The notes beneath the pieces were generated by a model. The model was not told the DNA's origin. It made no database searches and saw only the letters and a program-made list of their open reading frames with translations. From contig JAPWGK010000027.1 in the NCBI GenBank assembly GCA_029641185.1, positions 422,792 to 486,791 on the forward strand: DNA of 64,000 nt. The letters run 5' to 3'. This DNA comes from Pseudofabraea citricarpa (Eukaryota; Ascomycota; Leotiomycetes; Helotiales; Dermateaceae). Below are positions 12,894 to 24,530 of the stretch, piece after piece. The translations under genes were made by a program, and so were the position numbers. How positions within the stretch are numbered: the stretch's first letter is position 1; every line of letters starts with the position of its first letter.

Positions 12894-13113
12894 TATTAAA
12901 AGGTAATATAAATAATAATAAATAATAAGATATTATTACTAATAATTATAAAGGATATAAAGTATATACGATTATAAAGATTATATATATATCTCCTAGA
13001 TTAATAATTAATTCGTTTTAGTATCACGTATATAAATATATATAATTATATAATTATTTATATATAAAAGATATAATACTAATTAATAGTTTATTACTTA
13101 CTTATTTCTAATA
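12894..13113 (-). repeat. 5' LTR of Copia 1
   Basis: This is the partner of 7326-7545. It retains CACG at about 13025-13028 where the other copy is fully mutated, so the copies have independent RIP histories. Confidence 0.9.
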
Positions 13114-13118
13114 TATTT
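13114..13118. repeat. Target-site duplication, right side of Copia 1
   Basis: TATTT is identical to 7321-7325 and abuts the 5' LTR. Confidence 0.75.
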
Positions 13119-13760
13119 AATATTATTAGGAGCTAGAATATAAACTAGAGGAATTTAATATTCTAAAAACAAAGGAATATAAGAAGAATTAATAATTCTT
13201 TTTTAGAAATAATATATCCTAAGATTAAAAGTAACTAATAGAAAAAGTAAAAATTATTTATTACTTAATAAAAAAACATTAACTTTTCTTTTTATATAAA
13301 TCTTAATTCTAAGATTAATCTTTCTCTTAATAATAATAATAAAGATAAGTAAATAATTCTATTATATTTTCTCTAGATATTTTATTATATTTTTTCTCTT
13401 TTTTATTTTCTTTCTCTTCTACTTTTTATCTAACTTAGTATCTCTTATAAAAGTTATTATCTTTTATAGATTATTATATTATCTTAATCTAAAATCTACT
13501 AAGTAAGTTTCTTTTAATTAATTTTAACTTTTAAGATTATCCTAATAACTTATTCTCTAAAAAAGCTTAATTTATTATTATAAAACCTAATTTTATTAAG
13601 ATTTTATTATTAAAATAGCTTTTTTCTTTAAAGTAAGTTAAAGATTCTTATCTTCTTTTATTTTATTACTTAATATTCTATTAATCTTTTATAGATATTA
13701 AACTAAAAGTATATTATTAACTATAATATTTATAAGAATATTAAGGAAGCTAGTAGAAGG
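13119..13760. other. RIP-mutated spacer, nothing recognised
   Basis: This 640-bp AT-rich stretch lies between Copia 1 and the nested Copia pair. A pyrimidine-rich tract lies near 13370-13430. No LTR, tandem repeat or protein motif was recognised on either strand. It is depleted of CA and TG like the elements, so it was probably repetitive when RIP acted. Confidence 0.45.
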
Positions 13761-13765
13761 ATAAA
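13761..13765. repeat. Target-site duplication, left side of outer Copia 2
   Basis: ATAAA precedes the LTR. The right-hand copy at 29624-29628 is GTAAA, differing by one G-to-A transition of the type RIP makes. Confidence 0.65.
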
Positions 13766-13974
13766 TATTAGGAGGATTATATACTTTTTACTTATATCTC
13801 TTAAGTTATAAGTATTTAATTAAGTCTTAGTATTTTATACGAATAATATATTATATATAAGTTAATATATTCGTAGATAAATTAACTAATTAATTAACTA
13901 AGTATTAATATATATTTATAATTATATATATATTATTTATATATATATATAACTATAAGATAATTATACTAATA
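13766..13974 (+). repeat. 5' LTR of outer Copia 2
   Basis: This 209-bp LTR starts TATTAGGAGG and ends CTAATA. It contains the 11-bp tandem duplication around 13879-13900 that is diagnostic of the outer element. The internal side begins at 13975 with a candidate primer-binding region that is too mutated to assign. Confidence 0.88.
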
Positions 13975-16596
13975 CTAATTAGTAGTTTAACTTAATTATT
14001 ATATAATAATCTTACGTACGAAGTAAGATTATAGATTAATAAGATTTTTTAGGACTTAATATATAAAGATTCTTAATAAGATTATTAAAAATAGATCTTA
14101 GCTTATTTAATTAATTTAAAAGGATATTTTATAAGTCTAATTAATATAAAATAAGAGATATTATCTCTAGATAAAATATTATAACTTCGATTAAAAAAAA
14201 TCTTTTATAGAATTTATAAGTAATAATAAGTTTTATAATAAAAAGAAAATATCTTATTAATCTTAAATAATAAGATAATAAAATCGATATAACTAATATA
14301 AATAAATATATTAACGTACTTATTAATACGTATATTATAGTAAATATTAATATATAAAAGAAATAAGAGATAAAAGATAATAAATTATAAGATAATTTTA
14401 AGAATATATTTTAAGAATAAATATTAGTAATATTTAGTATAATATTAAGAATAAATATATCTAAAGTTTATATATACTTATATATATATAAAATATTTAT
14501 TAAACTTAAATTAGGATTTATATCTTATATTTAACTTTTAGTAAATCTTTTAAATAAAAAGAAATCTTATATATAAATTAAAGATAAAATTAAAAAGTAA
14601 ATAAAAGTATATAAAAAGAAGTTTAATTTAATATATAAGTTAAAAGATCTAATATATTAGTTACTTTTACTAAGTATTTTATATAATATCTTTATAATAA
14701 ATTTAATAATAATATTAGAGTAATATATTTAATTATTAATTAAGAATATATATATCTTTTTAAGAGTAAACTAAGCTTATATAATATAATAGAAAGAATA
14801 TAATTTAGACTAATACTTTAACTCTTATATATCTTAGCCTAATATTTACCTAAGGTTTACTAGTATCTTAAATTTAAGTTTTTAGTCTAAAAGATAACCT
14901 CTTATAACTTTATACTCTTAAGATAATTTTATATAAAGTTTTTTATAATAATAATAATACGTTTAAGAACCTAGAATATTATTAGTTAATAAGTTAATTA
15001 TTAAGCTAATAAAAATCTATAATATATTAAATAAAAGGAAATATATAAGTAAATTATATAATATTTTTAATATAAAAATATAAGTATTCTTTAATTATTA
15101 TAATAAAATAGAAATACTAGATTATAACTATTATTTAGTATTCTTTATAATATTTTAAGATAAAGTATTCGAATTTTATTATAATAAAATATCTAGTTAA
15201 AATTATAATTTTTATATAATAATATAAATAATAAAAGATTATTTTAAAACTAAAGAGAATAAGTAATTATATCTCTTAGAATAATATAAGATTATATTCT
15301 AAGGAATTATCTAATAATACTTAGATAAATTAAAACTTAAATATCTTAAGATTTTATTTAATATATTTTATATAATATAATAAAAACTTTTAGTCTAATA
15401 CTAAAATAAATATAACCTATAAGATTAAGTATTAAATATATATTATAATATCTTAGAATATAATTTCGTATTTTATAAATTAGCTTTAACTTTTAAAAGA
15501 TTTTACTTAGAATTAAGATCTATTATTATTATTATTATATAATATAATTAATTATTATTATATATCTAAGAGATATTATATAAGAATAATAATAATAATA
15601 ATAATAATTATATATAATATATAAGTTATTTTAACTCCTAATACGACTAATATTAGATTAACTAAAAATATAATAACTAAAACTAATATTACTAAGATTA
15701 TATAAAATATAATAAACTATTAAATTTTAATTAATTTAAGAAAAAAAGAAATTTCTAAGAAGATTAAAAAAATAAAAGAAAATTTAATAATAACTAGAAA
15801 TATTATATATACTAAAAGCTAAGATATTAGTTAAGTAATTATACTAATAAAAAATAAACTAAGATATATATATATTATAAATCTTAAAACTAATATATCT
15901 AAGATAATAAATTTAACTAATTTCTAATTAATTTTAAAGGATTATTTATTTTATATAAAGATTATTTTAATATTAAACTTTTTTCTAATAAAAAGATATA
16001 ATAATTTAACGTATTTATTATTTTTACTTATAACTTAAGGGTAATAAGTAAGATAATTACCTAGATTATAAGAAAAATAAATAAAAGTAAATATTTTATT
16101 AATACCTAAGTATATTAGATAAAAGTAAAAGAAAAAAAATCTTTATATAAATATTTCTTAATTAATTTTATTAAAGATAATATATAATTTATTAAGATAA
16201 TCTTAGATAACTAAAAAATAAATTATCTTCTTATAAAATAAGATATTTCTAGTCTCTAAATAAAATTAATAAAAGAGCTAGTTATATACGAAATAAATAA
16301 TTATATTAATAAAAGTAAATATTTATTAGAGATATTCTAAGGTATTATACTAGATATAAGAGTATTAGGAATCTTAATAATAAGAGAACCCTAGTTTTAA
16401 GTATTATAATAATAATATTTAAACTTATAATTATATACGAATAATAAAAGTAATATTATATATTTTAGGAAAAAACTTTTAATAATAAAAGAAACTATTA
16501 ATCTTAAGATATTAATTAGAAATATTATATTTTATATTATATTAGCTTTAATATTATTCTTATTTTATATATAAGATATAAATAAGATATTTATAT
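13975..16596 (+). pseudogene. Outer Copia 2, gag to pre-integrase ghost (5' part)
   Basis: This is the degenerate 5' half of the polyprotein. A run of AAT/TAA triplets at 15585-15608 probably began as a CAA-rich (polyglutamine-type) stretch in gag and became (TAA)n by RIP. The last ~100 bases before 16597 translate to the segment that precedes integrase in this fungal Copia group, and the frame resumes at 24531 after the inserted element. The region matches 21710-24320 in inverted orientation. Confidence 0.72.
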
Positions 16597-16601
16597 AAAT
16601 C
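16597..16601. repeat. Target-site duplication, left side of inner element
   Basis: AAATC lies before the inner LTR and AGATT (24526-24530) after it. The uninterrupted site, visible in the inner copy at about 21705, reads GAATT in the outer orientation. All three are explained by one ancestral GGATC with different RIP transitions, so the duplication predates part of the mutation. Confidence 0.6.
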
Positions 16602-16799
16602 TATTAATATAATTATCTTATAATTATATATATATATAAATAATATATATATAATTACGAATATATATTAATATTTAGTTAATTTTATCTATAAATATAT
16701 TAACCTATATATAATATATTATTTATACGAAATACTAAGACTTAACCGAATACTTATAACTTAAGAGATATAAGTAAAAAGTATATAATCCTCTTAATA
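16602..16799 (-). repeat. 3' LTR of inner Copia 2
   Basis: This 198-bp LTR is the reverse complement of the outer LTR type, with an 11-bp deletion relative to it near the TTAGTTAATT segment. A polypurine tract (on the minus strand) abuts its internal side at 16800-16830, which marks the 3' end. Confidence 0.88.
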
Positions 16800-19700
16800 C
16801 TAATAACTCTTTCTTTTTTAAGGAATATTAAATTAGATTATATCTTATATAAAATAATATTATATAAATATAATATTATAGATAATTATTACTAAGAAAA
16901 TATAAGTAACTAAGAAACTAAAGATAAATACTTATAAATATTAAACTTATAAATATAAGAAATATAAATAAGAAAATATTTAATATAAGAAAATAATCTA
17001 CTAAATAAATATAAGAAAAATATTATATAATATTAGTAAATTATATATTAGGGTTTTAGAGAATAATTCTAGCTTAGGTAAATTATTAATTTTATCTTTT
17101 AATAGATAAAATAAATAATTATATAAATTAATATTTAATAGTTATAAATTATCTTAGAAGTTAAGTAAATTACTTTATACTAAGTAAATTATTACTTAAA
17201 TAATTATCTAGTTTTTTTATAATTATAAATACCTAGGAATTTTCTACTTAACTTTCTTTTTTCTTTTTTATTAATAACTAAATTTTATTTCTTTTTTCTT
17301 TTTACTTATAATTAATTATTTATCTCTTTTTTTCTTTTTCTCTCTTTCTAACTTTATATATATTACTTTTATATTATATATTCTTATTTTTAGCGTATTT
17401 TAGGTTACTAACTTAGTCTTATAAAAAGTATAATATTTAATTATAAAAAAGATTATAATCTTCTTAATATAATTAATTAAAATAATTTTAATAACTTTAT
17501 TCTAGAAATATAAGATTATATATTTAGTATATATAATAATAAAATAATATAAGTTTATTCCTAATACTCCTAGTTATTTATTATTTATTATATTACTATT
17601 ATTTATTATTTAGCTAAATTTAATCGTTCCTTTTAGTAATATTAATTCTAAGAATAATTATACGAAGCTATTATTTTTATTACGTCTAAAAGATATAATC
17701 TACTTAGTACGTATATTAATTAAACTTATTTTTAATATATTCTTAGTCTTTTAGTTTAGTTTTTAGAAAAAGTAGATTATTTATAAATAAACTAATAATA
17801 TATTATATATATTCCTAATAATTATTATAAGCTTTACTTTTTATCTTATTATATATACGAATTTAAGATTAATAGTAGAATATATAAAAGATATCTAATA
17901 AGTTAATTTAGTTATTATTATAAGTATTATAAGTTTATTTTATAAATAATTCTTTTATATTTTATAATCGATTAACTTTAGATAATAGTTTCTTTTTTAT
18001 TAGGCTTATAAGATATAATAAATTTATATAATATTTTTTATTAAGATCTTTCTAGTAAATATTATTCTAGTACTTATAAATAATTTAGTTTTATTCCTTT
18101 TATTATTATTATATAAATAGAAGCTATAACTACCTAATAATATATATATTAGGAGACTTATTATATTACTTTTACTTAATTAACTACTAAAGAGAATAAT
18201 TCTTTATATAACTCGGTTTATATACGTTCTAGTAATAAGAATATTATTAACTTTATAAATACTTAGATTAATTTAGAGAATAATAATAATATTAATTATT
18301 AATCTAGTAGTTCTAGTAATAATAATAATAATAATAATAATCCTAGTTATATTTTAAGTAACTCTTATAATAATACTAGTAGTAATAATAAAAGAGATAA
18401 TAATAAGACTAATATTAATATAAATAATAATAATAATATTATTTTATCTTAGTTTTTTTTTCTTTTACTTAGCTTTTTATTTTTATACGAAGAATAATAC
18501 TTATTTGCTTTTCCTAATTTTAAATAACTAAATATTTAAATAAATAACTAAAAAATAAATAAAAATAAATTCTAAAAATAAAATTAATATAATAATATAT
18601 AAAAATTCTTATCTTTTAGTTATTTTTCTTCTTTTTTAACTTATCTATTAATTCGTATAAAGATCTTATTATTATTAAGAAGCTTTTTAAGAGTATTATT
18701 AGCTTTCTTTTTTATTATAATATTAGCTAAATTATTAAGTTTATTTATTTAATAAACTTTTATAAACTTTTTTCTCTTATATAATTAATATAATATTATA
18801 ATATTAATTATTAGGCGTTTCTTCTTAGTAGTTCTAAGCTTTATAAGGTATTTGTATAATAAGTATAAATTAATATATATAATTATAAGTCTTAGTAAAA
18901 GGTTTAATTATAATATTATTTTATTAATTATATTATTAATAATAATAATAATATTAACTTTTATTATTATATTATAGATTTCTAATATAAGTATACTTCT
19001 TATAATTCTTTTACTTTTTATATTATTCTAGTAGATTATATTTCTTTTAAAAGTAAACTTATTTAGTTCGTATATAAATAAAAAAGTTATTAAATTTTAT
19101 TTTATTATTATTTAGGATTTAATTACTAGTAAAATAATAAACCTAAGTTAAAAACTTAGGTTTTTATTATTTATAAATAACTTATTTATAAATATAAATA
19201 ACTTCGTATAAGATAAGTTAAAAGAAATATAATAAATCTTTTAATCTAAGTTATTTATTTATTACTTTAAATAAATATTTAATTTTATAATTTCTATAAG
19301 AATTAGTTTCTAGTATTAAATAATAATAGAAAAATTAAAAGTAATTTTAGGTTAATAAATACTTATTATATATATATCTTAGGTATATTATTATTAATAA
19401 TTCTTCTAACTAGAAGATAAATCTAAATTAATAAGTTATATCTTTTTATTTTATTTCTTTTAAAATAATAATAAGAAATTATTATAATTTTATTAAAGAA
19501 TATATCTATTAAATATTAGAGATATTTTATATATAAATATTTCTAATAGTTTTATTAAAAAATTAGTTTTTTTTAGCTTTTTTTCCTTTTAGTTAATAAA
19601 TATATTATTACCTAAGATTAATATATTATTAGTTTATATACTTATAATTCTAAAAGCTTTAGAATTAAAAATAAGTAAGTATAAATTATACGTAGATATT

Positions 19701-21705
19701 TATATTTATAATTAATTAATATAATACTTATAATATATTATTTATTAATATATACTTACCTCTAGAATATTATATAATAGCTTTCTTATTATTATAATTA
19801 TATTTTTTAGGTATTAGTATTAAATCTCTTTTAATAAATATATAAAGATCTAATAAGCTAAATCTATAATAAACTAAATATATATTTAGATAATATTATA
19901 ATAATAAAAGATATATTCGTATAAATTAATTAAAATAATAAAAATAATAAGTAAATATTAGCTTATTTTTTAGATTATTAGTAACTAAGTTAATACGAAT
20001 TATTTTCTTATATTATTATAAGCTTAAATAATATAATAAGTTTTTTTATACGAAGTTATTATTTTTTTTTCTTTTACTTTATATATTAACTAAAAGTTAA
20101 AAATCTTTCTTTTATATTATTATAAATTAAATCTAATAAATTCGAAAATATTATTTATAATTAATCTTTTAACTTTTTTTCTAATAAATTTCTTAAATAA
20201 TTACCTAGGTATTATAATAATATCTAATTTCTAAAGTTATCTTAAAAGCTTAAGATTATTAACTTTCTTATAAGTTAAATATACTAATAATATTACTTAT
20301 CTTATATTACTTATATTTCGTATAAGCTAAAATAATTTATTAGAGGGATATTATATATAAGAAAATAAAAATTAGACTATAAAATTCTTATTAGATTTCT
20401 TATTATTATAAGAAATTCTTTTATTAAGAGAATAAATTAATTTTTATAATAATATAATTATTAGTATAAATCTTAGTTATATAAGTATTATATAAATTTA
20501 TTTAATCTAAGTAATATCTTCTAATACTTATAACTTTATTTTCTAGTTATTTTCTACTCTTAATATAAGCCTTATAAGATTTTTATAATTAATTTTTTAG
20601 GGTTAATTATCTTATAACTTCGAGTTAAAAGGTTTTATAATAATTAAACAGAAATTTATTAGGTTATAAGATATATTAATAATATAAGTTTTACCTATAA
20701 TATTAATTAATTTATATAATCTTTTTTAATTTTATTTTTCTTTTTATATTAGGATATTTAATTATAATAATAATAATATTATTAAGTTTATATAAGAGTT
20801 ATTTTATATAGCTAATATTCTTTTAATTAATTACTAAGTATAAAAGTATTTAACTTCTTATATTACTAGGTTTATTATCTTTTTATATTTTACTATAAAT
20901 ATAACTAGGATATTATCCTAGCTTATTCTTAGGTAAATACTAAAAATAAGTAATATAAGTATTAGTTTATTAGATCTTATAAAATTATTAATAGTTTTTA
21001 TAATTATTTAAAAAATAATATTCTTATTAATATATTTATCTTTTAATTTTATATAAAATATTTTATATATATATTATAAAGATATATAATATCTTTTTAT
21101 TTTCTTAATATTATTATAAGCTTTTATAAGAACTTTCTTAGTCTTAGTTATTATTACTAATATATTTTATTAAAACTTAGATATTATAAAGTTTATACTA
21201 GTATTATATATAAAGAAATCTAGTAAACTAAAGTATATATTAATTTATAGTATATAAAATATATTTTATATAATTTATATTTTTATATCTTTTAGAAATT
21301 TTATTATATTAAATAATATTATTTTATTAATTATATATATTATTAGTTTTTTATCTAAATATATAATATTAATTATTATTAAATAATTAAAATTTATATC
21401 TTTCTTAATAATAAATTTAAATCGCCCTAGTAATTTAAAATAAATTTAATAATACTTATAAAATTTTATAAGATTCTTAAGTATTAGAATCTTAAAATTT
21501 TAATTTATTTTCTTAAGAATTTTTATTAATTTTTATATAAAAGAATATCTAAATTTATAATATACTTAATAAAGCTTAGACTTTATTAGATAATATAATA
21601 TAATTATCTTTAGTTAGTCTAGTAATATAAATAAATATTCTTATTTTTATACTAAAGATATAATTTTCTTACCTTAAATAAAAATATTTTATAAATTATT
21701 AATTC
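16800..21705 (-). pseudogene. Inner Copia 2 pol ghost and 3' segment
   Basis: On the minus strand this holds integrase (about 20700-21700), RT (about 19500-20300) and RNase H (about 18600-19300), followed by a 1.8-kb non-pol segment up to the 3' LTR. RT is fixed by the box at 19625-19633, where act-aat-aat encodes T-N-N instead of T-D-D, flanked by residues equivalent to L-I-L. It is collinear with the outer copy over the whole 4.9 kb without large indels. RIP has inactivated both copies separately. A hairpin of about 10 bp near 19131-19164 lies in the RNase H part and is conserved in the outer copy. Confidence 0.82.
16950..18452 (+). pseudogene. Opposite-strand ORF ghost in the 3' segment of inner Copia 2
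   Basis: Between RNase H and the 3' LTR of the inner element, the strand opposite to pol carries two partly open frames. One (about 17540-17960) has roughly half the stop density expected for this composition and many proline and serine codons after undoing RIP mentally. The other (about 18100-18452) ends in a Ser/Asn-rich tail containing an (AAT)n run at 18317-18341 and a TAG near 18450. The frames differ, so either an intron or an indel separates them. The same segment occurs in the outer element. No family is recognised, and coding status is an inference. Confidence 0.35.
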
Positions 21706-22693
21706 GTATAAATATCTTATTTATATCTTATATATAAAATAAGAATAATATTAAAGCTAATATAATATAAAATATAATATTTCTAATTAATATCTTAAGA
21801 TTAATAGTTTCTTTTATTATTAAAAGTTTTTTCTTAAAATATATAATATTATTTTTATTATTCGTATATAATTATAAGTTTAAGTATTATTATTATAATA
21901 CTTAAAACTAAGGTTCTCTTATTATTAAGATTCTTAATACTTTTATATCTAATATAATACCTTAGAATATTTCTAATAAATATTTACTTTTATTAATATA
22001 ATTATTTATTTTATATATAACCGGCTTTTTTATTAACTTTATTTAAAGACTAGAAATATTTTATCTTATAAGAAGATAATTTATCTTTTAGTTATCTAAG
22101 ATTATTTTAATAAATTATATATTATCTTTAATAAAATTAATTAAAAAATATTTATATAAAGATTTTTCTTTTTTTACTTTTATCTAATATACTTAGGTAT
22201 TAATAAAATATTTATTTTTATTTACTTTTCTTATAATCTAAGTAATTATCTTATTTATTACTCTTAAGTTATAAGTAAAAGTAATAAATATATTAAATTA
22301 TTATATCTTTTTATTAGAAAAAAGTTTAATATTAAAATAATCTTTATATAAAGTAAATAATCCTTTAAAATTAATTAGAAATTAATTAAATTTATTATCT
22401 TAGATATATTAGTTTTAAGATTTATAATATATATATATCTTAGTTTATTTTTTATTAGTATAATTACTTAACTAATACCTTAGCTTTTAGTATATATAAT
22501 ATTTCTAGTTATTATTAAATTTTCTTTTATTTTTTTAATCTTCTTAGAAATTTCTTTTTTTCTTAAATTAACTAAAATTTAATAGTTTATTATATTTTAT
22601 ATAATCTTAGTAATATTAGTTTTAGTTATTATATTTTTGATTAATCTAATATTAGTTATATTAATAGTTATAATAACTTATATATTATATATA

Positions 22694-22725
<32 letters not shown>

Positions 22726-24327
22726 ATATCTCTTAAATATATAATAATAATTAATTATATTATATAATAATAATAATAATAAATCTTAATTCTAAGTAAA
22801 ACCTTTTAAATATTAGAGCTAGTTTATAAAATATAAAATTATACTCTAGGATATTATAATATATATTTAATACTTAATCTTATAAGTTATATTTATTTTA
22901 GTATTAGACTAAAAGTTCTTATTATATTATACGAAATATATTAAATAAGATCTTAAAATATTTAAGTCTTAATTTATCTAGGTATTATTAGATAATTCCT
23001 TAGAATATAATCTTATATTATTCTAAGAGATATAATTACTTATTTTCTTTAATTTCAAAGTAATCTTTTATTATTTATATTATTATATAAAAATTATAAT
23101 TTTAGCTAGATATCTTATTATAATAAAATTCGAATATTTTATCTTAAAATATTATAAAAAATATTAAATAATAGTTATAATCTAATATTTTTATTTTATT
23201 ATAATAATTAAAAAATACTTATATTTTTATATTAAGAATATTATATAATTTACTTATATATTTCCTTTTATTTAATATATTATAGATTTTTATTAGCTTA
23301 GTAATTAACTTACTAACTAATAATATCCTAGGTTCCTAAATATATTATTATTATTATAAAAGACTTTATATAAGGTTATTTTAAGAGTATAAAATTATAA
23401 GAGATTATCTTTTAGGCTAAAAACTTAGATTTAAGATACTAGTAAATTTTAGGTAAATACTAGGCTAAGATATATAAGAATTAAAATATTAATTTAGATT
23501 ATATTTTTCCTATTATATTATATAAGCTTAGTTTACTCTTAGAAAGATATAAGTATCTTTAATTAATAATCGAATATATTATTCTAGTATTATTATTAGG
23601 CTTATTATAAAGATATTATATAAAATACTTAGTAAAAGTAACTAATATATTAGATCTTTTAGCTTATATATTAAATCGAACTTTCTTTTATATATTTTTA
23701 TTTATTTCTTAATTTTATTTTTAGTTTATATATAAGGTTTTTTCTTATTTAAAAGGTTTACTAAAAATTAAATATAAGATATAAATCCTAATTTAAGTTT
23801 AGTAAATATTTTATATATATATAAGTATATACGAATTTTAGATATAATTATTCTTAATATTATATTAAATATTACTAGTATTTATTCTTAAAATATATTC
23901 TTAAAATTATCTTATAATTTATTATCTTTTATCTCTTATTTCTTTTATATATTAATATTTATTATAATATATATATTAATAAGTATATTAATATATTTAT
24001 TTATATTAGTTATATTAATTTTATTATCTTATTATTTAAAGTTAATAAGATATTTTCTTTTTATTATAAAACTTATTATTACTTATAAGTTTTATAAAAG
24101 ATTTTTTCTAATTAAAGTTATAATATTTTATCTAAAGATAATATCTTTTATTTTATATTAGCTAAACCTATAAAATATTCTTTTAGATTAATTAAATAAG
24201 CTAAGATTTATTTTTAATAATCTTATTAAGAATCTTTATATATTAAATCCTAAAAAATCTTATTAATTTATAATCTTACTTCGTATATAAGGTTATTATA
24301 TAATAATTAAGTTAAATTATTAATTAG
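21706..24327 (-). pseudogene. Inner Copia 2 gag ghost
   Basis: This is the 5' part of the inner polyprotein on the minus strand and the inverted match to 13975-16596. The (TAA)n-type run at 22693-22721 is the counterpart of that at 15585-15608, so the repeat belongs to the element rather than having arisen locally. Around 21705 this copy preserves the uninterrupted sequence into which the inner element inserted in the other copy. Confidence 0.7.
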
Positions 24328-24525
24328 TATTAATATAATTATCTTATAATTATATATATATATAAATAATATATATATAATTATAAATATATATTAATAC
24401 TTAGTTAATTTTATTTATAAATATATTAACTTATATATAATATATTATTTATACGAAGTACTAAGACTTAACCGAATACTTATAACTTAAGAGATATAAG
24501 TAGAAAGTATATAATCCTTCTAATA
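24328..24525 (-). repeat. 5' LTR of inner Copia 2
   Basis: This is a 198-bp direct repeat of 16602-16799 and shares its 11-bp deletion relative to the outer LTRs. It is followed by the target copy AGATT at 24526-24530. Confidence 0.88.
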
Positions 24526-24530
24526 AGATT
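24526..24530. repeat. Target-site duplication, right side of inner element
   Basis: AGATT is the RIP-diverged partner of AAATC at 16597-16601. Confidence 0.6.

Larger units (their letters stand above)
7326..13113 (-). mobile_element. Complete Ty1/Copia retrotransposon 1, RIP-inactivated
   Basis: The 5,788-bp element has 220-bp LTRs (7326-7545 and 12894-13113, offset 5568) and a perfect 5-bp target duplication. Minus orientation is shown by three things: a primer-binding site next to the high-coordinate LTR (12880-12893), a purine tract next to the low-coordinate LTR, and RT motifs on the minus strand. The RT box reads L-I-Y-I-N-N-I-I-I-V (ancestral Y-V-D-D) at about 8738-8749. Upstream, near 8880-8960, is the Copia-specific segment equivalent to L-Y-G-L-K-Q. 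The order gag-integrase-RT-RNase H fits Copia because RT lies only about 1.2 kb from the 3' LTR. Confidence 0.9.
16602..24525 (-). mobile_element. Inner Copia 2 element, minus strand, nested in the outer copy
   Basis: The 7,924-bp full-length element is inserted head-to-head into a member of its own family. Its LTRs (16602-16799 and 24328-24525) are 198 bp each and lack the 11-bp duplication of the outer LTRs. Its interior is the reverse complement of the outer interior: 16800-21705 pairs with 24526-29414, and 21706-24327 pairs with 13975-16596. The RT box T-N-N (ancestral T-D-D) lies at 19625-19633 on the minus strand. The insertion point falls in the pre-integrase part of the outer pol. Confidence 0.9.

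Noticed and set aside
13766..16799. A 3-kb DNA transposon with ~200-bp terminal inverted repeats
   Set aside because: The apparent inverted repeats are the 5' LTR of the outer Copia 2 and the 3' LTR of the inner one. They differ by the 11-bp indel that pairs each with a more distant partner.
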